Source: DASVTR01 sp036382855
GTDB taxonomy: Bacteria > Acidobacteriota > Blastocatellia > Pyrinomonadales > Pyrinomonadaceae
Length of the DNA stretch: 64,000 bases
NCBI GenBank assembly: GCA_036382855.1
Contig: DASVPO010000012.1
Coordinates: 62,001 to 126,000, forward strand
Direction of reading: 5' to 3'
Below, in pieces: positions 35,578 through 44,424 of the stretch. The notes beneath the pieces are model-generated. The model was given only the letters and a program-made list of their open reading frames with translations, did no database searches and was not told where the DNA came from. Each line of letters begins with the position of its first letter. The stretch's first letter is position 1. Position numbers and translations under genes: made by a program.

Positions 35578-36435
35578 ATGGAATCAACCGAGAGTCGTCA
35601 AGGCTTTGAGCCTCAGCCTGCTGATTCCGCCGGGCGCGGGCGTGAATTATTCGACGAGCAGGCGGCAAGCTTTGAAGAGCGTGCTGGCCTGCCCGCGAGC
35701 GTTTGCCCTTTGATTGCACGCCGCGTCGTTGAGATTGGAGAGGTCAGTCCCGGCGAGTTGGTTGTCGAAATAGGGCCGGGCACTGGGCAGATCGGTCAAT
35801 GGTTCAAACAGCCCACGCGCTACGCCGGCCTTGATTTATCGGCAGGAATGCTCCGCGAATTCAAAGAGCACTTGCAGGACCAGAACGGCGACAAACTTGT
35901 GATACGGGCTGACGCTAATGCAAGGTGGCCGCTGGCAGGAAAGGTCGCGCGCGTTGTGTTTAGCTCGCGGGCCGTGCACCTGCTTAGCGAGGAGCACGTC
36001 GTCTCGGAAGTTTTACGCGTGGCCGCGCCCGCTCGTGCGACGCTCATCATCGGGCGCGTGGAGCGAGCACACGAAAGCATCAGAGCGCGCATGTCGCGCG
36101 AGATGAACGAGCGGCTGCGCCAGCACGGGTTTGAAGGACGCAGGGGCGAACAACGAAAACGCAGGCTCTTTGAGTTGTTCCGTATACGCGGCGCGGAGAT
36201 TCTAGAACCTCTGGTGGTAGCGAGATGGAGCGTTTCGAGCAGCCCGCGTCAATCTCTGGATTCATGGCGCAGCCATGCGCGCCTGGGCGGTCTTTCAGTT
36301 CCGGCGGCGACGCGCGATGAGATCTTGCAGGAGCTTGAAGAGTGGGCCGTTGAAACGTTTAGCGGATTAGACAAGCAGTTTGAATCCGAGGAGACTTACG
36401 TTCTCAGTTCTCTGCGCGTCGTGCCTGCTCATTGA
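35578..36435 (+). CDS. Class I SAM-dependent methyltransferase
   Basis: 285 aa from ATG 35578 (a GTG lies 3 bp upstream). Motif I is ELVVEIGPGTGQIGQWF (near 58-74) and motif II YAGLDLSAGML (near 82-92), a Methyltransf_11/25-type Rossmann fold. The C-terminal half is helical. Substrate unknown. It is 66 bp upstream of the first MoSto gene in the same direction and may be co-transcribed, but any tie to molybdenum is conjecture. Confidence 0.8.
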   Translation: MESTESRQGFEPQPADSAGRGRELFDEQAASFEERAGLPASVCPLIARRVVEIGEVSPGELVVEIGPGTGQIGQWFKQPTRYAGLDLSAGMLREFKEHLQDQNGDKLVIRADANARWPLAGKVARVVFSSRAVHLLSEEHVVSEVLRVAAPARATLIIGRVERAHESIRARMSREMNERLRQHGFEGRRGEQRKRRLFELFRIRGAEILEPLVVARWSVSSSPRQSLDSWRSHARLGGLSVPAATRDEILQELEEWAVETFSGLDKQFESEETYVLSSLRVVPAH

Positions 36436-36501
36436 ACGTTCGAGCAACAGAACCAACGATAGAATCAAGCATGACTCTCAACGAGAGCGAGCGAAAAATA
36501 G

Positions 36502-37317
36502 ATGCAGGATGAGCTTCTGACAGAACTCGGCAAATCATTGCTGGTCGGTTCTCTTGACGATGAAGAGTTGATGGCGCGCACGGGCGAGCCTGCGCCCGTG
36601 CAGATATTGCCGGAAGCCAATGTGATTAAGATTGGCGGGCAGAGCTTTATTGACCGCGGGCGCGCGGCAGTCTTTCCGTTAATCGAAGAGGTGGTCGAAA
36701 ACTTAGGCCGTCATCAGATGATTATCGGCACGGGAGCGGGAACGCGTGCGCGGCACAGCTACAGCGTCGGGCTTGATTTGGGTCTGCCAGTCGGCGTGTT
36801 GAGCGTGCTCGGCACGTTTGTCAGTATGCAGAATGCGCGGATGCTCAATCACCTGCTGGCGCGTTACGGGATTCCGTTTATCGAACCCGCGCAGTTTCCG
36901 CAGCTTCCGCATTACCTTGCGGAGCGCGGCGCTGTCGTCTTCTTTGGCATGCCGCCTTACATCTACTGGCATCGCAATCCGGCTGTCGGCCGCATACCTC
37001 CGCACCGCACAGACGCCGGAAGCTATCTCGTCAGCGAAGTCTTCGGCGCGAGGTCCATGATTTTCGTGAAGGATGAGAAGGGACTCTACACGGCGGACCC
37101 GAAGAAAGACCGCAACGCGAAATTTATCCCGGAGATAACAGTCGCTGAACTGGAACAGCTAGACTTGCAGGACGTGGTTGTCGAACGCAGCGTTCTTGAA
37201 CTAATGAAGCACGCTATCTCGCGGCGCTCGATTCAGATCATCAACGGCCTTGAGCGTGGCAACCTGACCAAGGCTCTCGACGGAGAACACGTCGGCACTA
37301 TCATCACTTCCGATTAA
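36502..37317 (+). CDS. mosB: Molybdenum storage protein subunit beta (MosB-like)
   Basis: 271 aa, amino acid kinase fold. VIKIGGQSFIDRGRAAVFPL and IGTGAGTRARHSYSVGLDLG at the N-terminus, then MPPYIYWHRNPAVGRIPPHR, TDAGSYLVSEVFGAR and VKDEKGLYTADPK. These match the beta subunit of Azotobacter vinelandii MoSto more closely than UMP kinase, and the length is near identical to MosB (270 aa, recalled). MoSto is a hexameric cage that stores polyoxomolybdate with ATP. ATG 36502 starts the family N-terminus. The alpha-like gene follows after 72 bp. Confidence 0.85.
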   Translation: MQDELLTELGKSLLVGSLDDEELMARTGEPAPVQILPEANVIKIGGQSFIDRGRAAVFPLIEEVVENLGRHQMIIGTGAGTRARHSYSVGLDLGLPVGVLSVLGTFVSMQNARMLNHLLARYGIPFIEPAQFPQLPHYLAERGAVVFFGMPPYIYWHRNPAVGRIPPHRTDAGSYLVSEVFGARSMIFVKDEKGLYTADPKKDRNAKFIPEITVAELEQLDLQDVVVERSVLELMKHAISRRSIQIINGLERGNLTKALDGEHVGTIITSD

Positions 37318-37389
37318 GCTGCAAAATCAACAGAGAGAATTGCTGAAAAATTTTTCGGGCGAGAGAATGGCCTGATGAGGGAGAGTTAA

Positions 37390-38217
37390 TTGTCTGACGC
37401 GAACAAACAGGATGGCCGTCATCATCTCGAATCAATGTTGATGCGGGAGAGCCTTGTGGACAAAGACCTGCAAAGGTCAACGGAGACGCCCGTCTATCGA
37501 ATGCTGCCGGAAGGCTACGTGGTCAAGATTGGCGGGCGTTCGATTCTTGATGCGGGGCGCGAAGTCGTCTATCCCGTTGTCGAAGCGCTGGCCCGCGCAC
37601 TGGAGACGAAAAAGTTAATCATCGGCACGGGCGGAGGCGTCAGAAGCCGCCACGTCTTCTCCATCGGCATAGACTTAGGACTTCCCGTCGGCGTGTTGGC
37701 CCAACTGGCGGCCGCCGACGCTCTCGCCAACGCGCACATCCTCGGCACACTGCTCGCGCCTTACGGCGTCGTCGCCATCCCGCCGGAAATCATGGGCCAC
37801 CTGCTGCCGCTCTTCGTCAAGAGCGTGCCCGGCATCATCTTCAACGGCGTGCCGCCCTATTCTCTGTGGGAGCATCCGCCCGCGACGGGACGCATCCCGC
37901 CGCATCGCACAGACGCGGGTTCGTTTCTGCTGGCAGAGTGTTTCGGCTGCCGCTCGCTCGTTCTCGTCAAGGACGTTGACGGCCTCTACGAACGCGACCC
38001 GAAGATTGATTCAACGGCGGGCTTTATACCTGAAATCAGCAGTTCGGAATTGAGGAAACGCGCGTTGGCGACGCTTCCCTTCGAGCGTGTGCTGCTCGAT
38101 CTGCTGGACACTGCGCGACTGCTCCGCTCGTTTCAAATCGTCAACGGACTACACCCGGAGCGCATCGAAGCTGCGCTCGAAGGCGAGCACGTCGGCACGA
38201 TTGTTCGCGCCGGTTAG
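37390..38217 (+). CDS. mosA: Molybdenum storage protein subunit alpha (MosA-like)
   Basis: 275 aa, paralogue of the preceding gene. VVKIGGRSILDAGREVVYPV, TGGGVRSRHVFSIGIDLGLP, PPYSLWEHPPATGRIPPHRT, DAGSFLLAECFGCRSL and VKDVDGLYERDPK. Length equals MosA (about 276 aa, recalled). With its neighbour it should form the alpha3beta3 storage cage. The start is TTG 37390 with GGAGAG about 8 nt upstream; the family N-terminus allows no ATG that keeps the fold intact. The pair lies about 2 kb from modBC. Confidence 0.85.
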   Translation: MSDANKQDGRHHLESMLMRESLVDKDLQRSTETPVYRMLPEGYVVKIGGRSILDAGREVVYPVVEALARALETKKLIIGTGGGVRSRHVFSIGIDLGLPVGVLAQLAAADALANAHILGTLLAPYGVVAIPPEIMGHLLPLFVKSVPGIIFNGVPPYSLWEHPPATGRIPPHRTDAGSFLLAECFGCRSLVLVKDVDGLYERDPKIDSTAGFIPEISSSELRKRALATLPFERVLLDLLDTARLLRSFQIVNGLHPERIEAALEGEHVGTIVRAG

Positions 38218-38257
38218 CAGCCACGCTCTTACAGTTCGTCAACGTCTGATTCCATCC

Positions 38258-39076
38258 TTATACGACCACGCGCGGATAGAGCCGCGCGCCGATGACGACG
38301 AGTATTGAGGTCACGGCCAGCGGGACGCAGAAATCCATCCCCAAACCAAAAGCGCTCGCCCCATCTTTCAGCATCAACGCACGCAGCGCATCCACCGTGT
38401 AGCTGAGCGGGTTGACGCGCGAAATCACACGCAGCCAGCCGGGCATAAGCTGCACGGGATAGAGTGCATTGCTCGCGAAAAACAGCGGCAGCATCAACAA
38501 CTGCCCGATGCCCATAAAACGCTCGCGCGTCTTGACGAGGCTCGCCACGATGAGAGAGAAGCTCGAAAACAGCGCGGCGTTAATCACGACGATTGTCAGC
38601 ACACCGAGAAGCGCCAGCGGATGCCAGTTGATTCTCACGCCGAGCACGAGCGCCAGCGCGTAAATAATAAGCGCCTGTGAAAGAGAGCGAATGCCGGCCG
38701 ACAACGCCTTGCCTAAGACGAGCGCAGCGCGCGGCGTAGGGCTGACCAGAAGCTTGTTTATGATTCCGAGGTCGCGCTCCCAGATAAGCGAGATGCCGTA
38801 AAAGATAGCAACGAAGAGTCCGCTCTGGGCCAGTATGCCGGGAGTTATGAAGTCCAGATAGGGGAGGCCGCCGGTCGGAATCTCTCGCACGCGATTCAGG
38901 ACTTGACCGAACAACAGAAGCCAGAGCGCGGGCTGGACGGCGCGCAGAATCAACTCCGTAAAATCATGGCGCAGCTTGCGCGCCTCCATCTCCGCGATGA
39001 CGAGAGTTTTGCTGGCGAAGCGTGTGGCGGCCGTGAATGGATTCAGCGTTGGTGTGAAGACCGCAGCATCAGCCAT
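38258..39076 (-). CDS. ABC-2 type exporter permease (DrrB-like)
   Basis: 272 aa from ATG 39076 (MADAAVF). Six hydrophobic helices and the ABC-2 signature with LPLFFASNALYPVQLMPGWL and VNPLSYTVDALR. It forms the membrane part of a drug- or lipid-type exporter with the upstream ATPase, whose 3' end it overlaps by 8 bp. The substrate is not predictable. A longer in-frame start would overlap the ATPase by 116 bp and is less likely. Confidence 0.85.
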   Translation of the reverse strand: MADAAVFTPTLNPFTAATRFASKTLVIAEMEARKLRHDFTELILRAVQPALWLLLFGQVLNRVREIPTGGLPYLDFITPGILAQSGLFVAIFYGISLIWERDLGIINKLLVSPTPRAALVLGKALSAGIRSLSQALIIYALALVLGVRINWHPLALLGVLTIVVINAALFSSFSLIVASLVKTRERFMGIGQLLMLPLFFASNALYPVQLMPGWLRVISRVNPLSYTVDALRALMLKDGASAFGLGMDFCVPLAVTSILVVIGARLYPRVVV

Positions 39077-39866
39077 AGCGGCGCGCCCGTCGTCTTCCTC
39101 TTGAAGTCTCAACGTAGCTTCCTCCCGATTCAAGCGTATCGCCAGCGTAGTGTATGAACACGTCGCCGAGCGTCGCTCCTTCAACGCCGATGGATTCTTT
39201 CAGACGTTGCGGAGTATCAATGACGACTATCCTGCCCCTGTGCATGATGGCGACGCGGCTACAGAGGCTCTCCGCCTCTTCCATCGAATGAGTGGTGAGG
39301 AAAACGCTCGTCATGTTGTCCGCGCGTAGCTGCTCTATGTGTTCCCAGACTCCTTTGCGCGCGAGAGGGTCGAGGCCGACGGTCGGCTCGTCAAGAAACA
39401 GAAGCGGAGGATGATGCAGCGTTGACTGCGCTATCTCAAGGCGACGAATCATGCCGCCCGAAAATTGACGCACGAGTTTGCCGGCCGCATCCGTCAAGCC
39501 CATGAAGGCCAGCGCTTGCTGGATGCGCTGCTTCCGTTCTGCCGTGGGAACATCATAGAGCTTGGCGAAGATTAAAAGGTTTTCGTAAGCGGTCAGAGAG
39601 CCGTCAACAGAGAGCGCCTGCGGCACGTAGCCTATGCGGCGACGCACGTTTGCGCCGTCGCGTGTGATGTCGCAGCCGACGACGCGCGCCGTGCCTGACG
39701 TGGGCGGCAAAAGCGTCGTGAGCATCTTGATGGCGGTCGTCTTCCCAGCCCCGTTTGGGCCAAGCAGTCCGAAAACTTCCCCGCGCTCGACCTTTATACT
39801 CAAAGCATCAACGGCCGAGAGCTTTCCAAACTTCCGTGTGAGCGCCTGAGTTTCCAGAACCGTCAT
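39069..39866 (-). CDS. ABC exporter ATP-binding protein (DrrA-like)
   Basis: 265 aa. Walker A GPNGAGKTTAIKML (34-47), signature FSGGMIRRLEIAQ (near 140), Walker B LLFLDEPTVGLDP and LTTHSMEEAESLCSRVAIM. These fit the daunorubicin-resistance type ATPases. Paired with the overlapping permease gene, so the two are co-translated. kdsD lies 15 bp upstream on the same strand and may share its transcript. Confidence 0.9.
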   Translation of the reverse strand: MTVLETQALTRKFGKLSAVDALSIKVERGEVFGLLGPNGAGKTTAIKMLTTLLPPTSGTARVVGCDITRDGANVRRRIGYVPQALSVDGSLTAYENLLIFAKLYDVPTAERKQRIQQALAFMGLTDAAGKLVRQFSGGMIRRLEIAQSTLHHPPLLFLDEPTVGLDPLARKGVWEHIEQLRADNMTSVFLTTHSMEEAESLCSRVAIMHRGRIVVIDTPQRLKESIGVEGATLGDVFIHYAGDTLESGGSYVETSRGRRRARRYG

Positions 39867-39881
39867 CCTGAGCCTTCTCTC

Positions 39882-40865
39882 TCACAATCCGCTGCGAACG
39901 ATGTCGTGCAGCCTGATGAGGCCGACGCAGACGCGCTCTTTGTCCACGACCGGCAGGACGGAAATCTGCGAAGGGCGGTCTTCCATCAACCTGAGCGCAT
40001 CGTAGGCGAGCAGGTCGGGCGTAGCGATGACAGGGTTGCGCGTCATAATGGAATCGCTATGCAGGTTTTCCAGATCCGAATGGTTGATTTTTTGCAGCGC
40101 GCGGCGCAGGTCGCCGTCCGTGATAATCCCAACGAGATGATTCGCGTCGTCAACAACATTAACTGCGCCAAGCCCGCCACGGCTGATGCTCGCTATGACT
40201 TCGAGCCACGGAGCGTCGGCCGCAATCATCGGATTTTCCGAGCCGCTGTGCATCAGGTCGGCCACGCGCAGCGTCAGTCGTTTTCCGATGCGGCCCGCAG
40301 GATGATTCAAAGCGAAATCGTCGGGCGTTAAGCCTTTGACGCTCATCAGCGTCATCGCGAGCGCATCGCCGATGGCGAGAGCGACGGTCGTGCTGGTTGT
40401 CGGCGCGAGGTTGAGCGGGCAGGCTTCCTGGTCAACGGAAGCGTCAAGCACGACGAGGGCGCTGCGTGCCAGCGTCGAGCGCAGATTCCCGACCAGCGCG
40501 ATGATCGGCACTTGACGATTTTTCAGGTAAGGCAGCATCGTCACAACCTCGTCCGTCTCACCGCTATTGCTGAGAGCGACGACGATGTCTTCCGCGTTGA
40601 CGATGCCGAGGCCGCCGTGTAAAGCATCTGAAGGATGTAGGTAGACGGCGGCAGTGCCGGTGCTGGTCAGTGTCGCAGCAATCTTTTCCGCGATGTTGCC
40701 GGACTTCCCGACGCCGACCAGCACAATCTTGCCGCGACATGCTGCGAGAAGCTCTATGGCGCGCTCGACCTCTTCGCTACGCAGCCTGTTGGTGGTCGCC
40801 TCAATGGCTGCCGCCTCCATCCGCAGCAGTTCAACGACCTGCGAGAAATGTTGCTTGTCCGACAT
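39882..40865 (-). CDS. kdsD: Arabinose-5-phosphate isomerase KdsD/KpsF
   Basis: 327 aa from ATG 40865 (MSDKQHFSQV); an in-frame start 27 bp further upstream overlaps a hairpin. The SIS domain (about 30-170) has GVGKSGNIAEKIAATLTSTG and HPSDALHGGLG, followed by two CBS domains (205-325). It isomerises ribulose-5-phosphate to arabinose-5-phosphate, first step of KDO synthesis for LPS. That fits LpxC in this window. A 13-bp hairpin lies 20 nt upstream of the start. Confidence 0.9.
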   Translation of the reverse strand: MSDKQHFSQVVELLRMEAAAIEATTNRLRSEEVERAIELLAACRGKIVLVGVGKSGNIAEKIAATLTSTGTAAVYLHPSDALHGGLGIVNAEDIVVALSNSGETDEVVTMLPYLKNRQVPIIALVGNLRSTLARSALVVLDASVDQEACPLNLAPTTSTTVALAIGDALAMTLMSVKGLTPDDFALNHPAGRIGKRLTLRVADLMHSGSENPMIAADAPWLEVIASISRGGLGAVNVVDDANHLVGIITDGDLRRALQKINHSDLENLHSDSIMTRNPVIATPDLLAYDALRLMEDRPSQISVLPVVDKERVCVGLIRLHDIVRSGL

Positions 40866-41490
40866 TGGTCCAGTCAATTCCAGACTCTTCACTGAAAGCC
40901 TTAGAGCCTTTCAGTGAAGAAGCGTCCTTTCATGTGCGTCTCGAATCTCAGACAGACTTTGCTTCAAAGGCGCGAAGGTGGAGCATACGACGAAGCGCGC
41001 AAGCTCGACAAGACGCGCTGACGAAGGTTGAACGCCGTCTGCGACGAATGATGAAGAGAAAGCTGCTGCTCATTATTACGGGTTTCAGGCTTGAGCCGTC
41101 ATCGTTTCGCAGTCATCTCTCTCGCGGCTGATAGCGTGCGGCAGGAATTACGGTTTTCGACACACAAAATTTAGAGATGAGCCAGCCGGTGTCGTTTATA
41201 ATGCGCCGATTCGGTTCGTGAAATAACATTGCTCGTCTGCCGCCAGCTAAAACCAAACGGCCCGACAATTCCGTATTGTGTCAGCAAAGGCATCGTCAAT
41301 TTCGCAATTGCTTTTACAGTCTTGCCCTATCTTTCTCGTAAAAGCGATTGATTCGTCGCAAATTTGTGCGGCATTATGTCGCGCCGGCTGCGAACGACTC
41401 TCCAACAGAGAGCGTCTGCCGGTCGCAAGCTTTACTGTAAAAATTCCACCCCGCCCGGCCATCGAGGGCGAATTAATTCAAGGAGAAACT
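40866..41490. other. 625-bp intergenic stretch between divergent kdsD and the DUF4394 gene
   Basis: Apart from the hairpin 40886-40920 it holds no convincing gene. A TATAAT at 41197-41202 lacks a fitting -35 box. Frames here have no family resemblance. It must contain promoters for both flanking genes. Confidence 0.5.
40886..40920 (-). promoter_or_regulatory. Perfect 13-bp hairpin upstream of kdsD
   Basis: TCTTCACTGAAAG (40886-40898) pairs without mismatch with CTTTCAGTGAAGA (40908-40920); the loop is 9 nt. It lies 20 bp upstream of the kdsD ATG, and no T run follows on either strand, so a terminator is unlikely. It could be an operator or a 5' UTR structure. Confidence 0.55.
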
Positions 41491-44223
41491 ATGAAGTTTT
41501 TTGGAAACTACCGTCTATCTTCCGATTCGTTAAAGGGCTTCCGGGCCAGCGTCGCTCGCCTGCACGGAAGCGCGACGCGCAGGCGTGTGAGCTACGTCCT
41601 GATTCTGGCATTATTCGTAACGACACTGGTCCAGATGCCGCAGACGGCGCAGGCCGTCATCATTCAATCCCCTTCAACCGAAACCATCATCGGCCTGACC
41701 ACAGCCAATCAGCTTGTCACGTTCAACAGCAACGCGCCCGACTGGATTCTCTCAAGCGTGCCCATCACGGGCCTCGCCTTCGGCGAAGTCGTCCTCGGCA
41801 TTGACTTCCGCCCGGCCAATAATCAACTCTACGGCTTCACCAGCTATAATCGCCTCGTCACGCTCAACCCTGCGACCGGCGCAGCAACGCTCGTTGCCTC
41901 CGTTAGCCAACCGCTGGGCGGCAACGAGTACGGCGTTGATTTTAACCCTGTCGCCGACCGCCTGCGTATCGTCAACGACAACGACCAGAACGCATCAGTC
42001 AATCCGGCCGACGGCGTTGCCACACTGCAAACTCCGCTCAATCCCGGCAACCCAAACGTGACGGGCGTCGCCTATACAAACAACTTCGCCGGCGCAACAA
42101 CGACCACCCTCTACGACATTGATTCAAACACCGACACGCTCTACATACAGAATCCGCCCGCTTCGGGTACGCTCACGCCCGTCGGCCCGCTCGGCGTGGA
42201 CACGAGTTCATTCGTCGGCTTCGACATCTCCGGCGCGTCCGGCGTCGCCTACGCTTCGCTCTCTTCGGCCTTCAACGCTTCGAGCCTCTACGCGATTAAC
42301 CTCGCGACCGGGCAGGCACAGTTCTTAGGTCAAATCGGCAGCGGCCCGACAGCGCTCCGCGACATTACGATCAGCCCCGTTCAACCGCAGACCATCTTCG
42401 GCGTGACGACAGCCAACCGGCTCATCACCTTCAACTCCGCGCGGCCCGACATCCTCCTGAGCGACCAGCCCATCACCGGCCTCGCCAACGGTGAGGTAGT
42501 GCTCGGCATTGATTTTCGCCCGCTGACTAATCAGCTCTACGGCTTCACCAGCTACAATCGCATCATCACGCTTTCGACGACCGGCGTAGCCACCGTCGTC
42601 GGCTCGCCGAACCCGCTAGGCGGCAACGAGTACGGCTTCGACTTCAACCCCGTACCAGACCGTATTCGCATCGTCAACGACAACGACCAGAACGTGCGTA
42701 TCAACCCGGACACGGGCGCAACCGCAGCGACCGACCCGAATCTGTCTTACGCTCCCGGCGACCCGAACTTCGGACAGAACCCGAACATCGGCGGCGAAGC
42801 CTACACCAACAGCGTTGCAGGCGCGACCGCCACGACGCTCTACGGCATTGATTTTAATCTGGACATACTGGTCACGCAGGGCGGCCCGAACAGCAATCCC
42901 AGCCCGAACAATGGTCAACTGTTCACCGTCGGCCCGCTCGGCGTCAATACAAGCAGCCTCGTCGGCTTCGACATTTCAGGCCAGACAGGCATCGCCTACG
43001 CCTCGCTTTCCGACGCCGTCAATACTTCGAGTCTTTACGCGATTAATCTGGCGACCGGCGCAGCCTCGCTCGTCGGACAGATTGGCAGAAACCCGCAGCT
43101 ACTTCGCGGCATCGCCATCAGCACGCTTCCGCCGCAGCTCATCTTCGGCGTCACGTCCGGCAACAACCTCGTCCTGTTCAACTCGCTCAGCCCCGGACTG
43201 CTCTTGTCGTCGAAGCCGATTACCGGCCTCGCCAACGGCGAAAATGTTCTAGGCATTGATTTCCGTCCGGCCACCGGCCAGCTTTACGGCTACACCTCCT
43301 ACAATCGTCTGATTAGGATTGACACGGCTACCGGCGCTGCGACCATTCTTGGAACGCCCGCCAACCTCGTCGGCAACTCCTACGGCTTCGACTTCAACCC
43401 AGTGCCCGACCGCATTCGCGTCGTCAATGACAACGAGCAGAACATCAGGGTCAATCCGAACGATGGCACGCTCACGGCCACCGACAGCCCGCTCGCTTAT
43501 CAGGCGATGGACCCGCTCTTTGGGACAAACCCGAACATCGTCGGCGCGGCCTACACCAACAGCTTCGCGGGCGCGACTACCACGACGCTCTACTATCTCG
43601 ATTCGCGGTTCAACTCGCTGGCCACGTCCCCGAATCCCAACAGCGGCATTATGCAGACGGTCGCCTTCTTCGACTTCGGCTTTGGAGACCTTGCCGGTTT
43701 CGACATCTCGTCCTCGACCAATGCCGCCTACGCCGCGCTTCAGCCCGAAGGCGGCGGCCCGAGTTCTCTCTTTGCCATTGACCTGACACCGGGTCTGCCG
43801 AACAGGCCCAACCGCGGCGTGCTCATCGGAGCCATCGGCGGCACGGAAACCATCATCGGTATCGCCATCGCTCCGTCGGGCACAGTCCAGTTCAACAGTG
43901 CAGGCGCTACTGTGACAGAGGGCACAGACTTCACCGTGACCGCTACGGTCACACGTACCGGCGACACATCCGGCACGGCCACCGTAGACTACACCACACA
44001 AAACGGCACGGCCGCCGCCGGTCTTAACAATGACTACGTTGCGACTTCCGGCACGCTCACCTTCAATCCGGGCGAAACGTCGAAGGACATTGTTGTGCAG
44101 ATTGTGAACAACGCTACCCCTGAGCCGACAGAGACTTTCAGCATCGTGCTCAGCAGCCCGACGGGTGGCTTCACAATCGGCTCGCCAAGCACGTTTGTGG
44201 TCACAATTCTTGACAACGATTAG
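41491..44223 (+). CDS. Secreted protein with three DUF4394 domains and Calx-beta
   Basis: 910 aa from ATG 41491 (MKFFGNYRLSS), with AGGAGA upstream. After a signal peptide (LILALFVTTLVQMPQTAQA) come three DUF4394 domains whose first residues are encoded at 41686, 42394 and 43141, each opening with I(I/F)GxTxxNxLxxFNS and containing LGIDFRPxxxQLYGxTSYNR. A Calx-beta domain closes the protein (43885-44220; TVTEGTDFTVTATVTRTG, GTLTFNPGETSKDI). DUF4394 repeats form a beta-propeller. Probably exported; function unknown. Confidence 0.85.
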   Translation: MKFFGNYRLSSDSLKGFRASVARLHGSATRRRVSYVLILALFVTTLVQMPQTAQAVIIQSPSTETIIGLTTANQLVTFNSNAPDWILSSVPITGLAFGEVVLGIDFRPANNQLYGFTSYNRLVTLNPATGAATLVASVSQPLGGNEYGVDFNPVADRLRIVNDNDQNASVNPADGVATLQTPLNPGNPNVTGVAYTNNFAGATTTTLYDIDSNTDTLYIQNPPASGTLTPVGPLGVDTSSFVGFDISGASGVAYASLSSAFNASSLYAINLATGQAQFLGQIGSGPTALRDITISPVQPQTIFGVTTANRLITFNSARPDILLSDQPITGLANGEVVLGIDFRPLTNQLYGFTSYNRIITLSTTGVATVVGSPNPLGGNEYGFDFNPVPDRIRIVNDNDQNVRINPDTGATAATDPNLSYAPGDPNFGQNPNIGGEAYTNSVAGATATTLYGIDFNLDILVTQGGPNSNPSPNNGQLFTVGPLGVNTSSLVGFDISGQTGIAYASLSDAVNTSSLYAINLATGAASLVGQIGRNPQLLRGIAISTLPPQLIFGVTSGNNLVLFNSLSPGLLLSSKPITGLANGENVLGIDFRPATGQLYGYTSYNRLIRIDTATGAATILGTPANLVGNSYGFDFNPVPDRIRVVNDNEQNIRVNPNDGTLTATDSPLAYQAMDPLFGTNPNIVGAAYTNSFAGATTTTLYYLDSRFNSLATSPNPNSGIMQTVAFFDFGFGDLAGFDISSSTNAAYAALQPEGGGPSSLFAIDLTPGLPNRPNRGVLIGAIGGTETIIGIAIAPSGTVQFNSAGATVTEGTDFTVTATVTRTGDTSGTATVDYTTQNGTAAAGLNNDYVATSGTLTFNPGETSKDIVVQIVNNATPEPTETFSIVLSSPTGGFTIGSPSTFVVTILDND

Positions 44224-44260
44224 CTTCTAGCCAAACGCGAAGCTAATAGTTATTAATCAC

Positions 44261-44312
44261 AAAGGGACTGAAGGCGGACAGTTAATCTACGCCTTCAGTC
44301 CCTTTCTTTTCT
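44261..44312 (+). terminator. Strong intrinsic terminator of the DUF4394 gene
   Basis: A 16-bp perfect stem (44261-44276 with 44290-44305; core GGGACTGAAGG / CCTTCAGTCCC) and a 13-nt loop, followed by CTTTTCTTT. It lies 38 bp after the stop codon. Confidence 0.9.
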
Positions 44313-44424
44313 TTCCGCCCGGAAGTTGTTTAGATTCTCCTCAGTTTCCGTATGGACAATGCCCGTCGGCTTCGACTATATTGCCTACTCTTTCATCTCA
44401 ATCTTGTGGAGACGGTAAACCGTT

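Noticed and set aside
36502..38217. UMP kinase pair
   Set aside because: Two adjacent, diverged copies with PPHRTDAG and with lengths of 271 and 275 aa fit MoSto subunits; UMP kinase is normally a single gene of about 240 aa with a different active site region.
41197..41202. TATAAT promoter of the DUF4394 gene
   Set aside because: No acceptable -35 hexamer lies 15-19 bp upstream, so the match may be chance.
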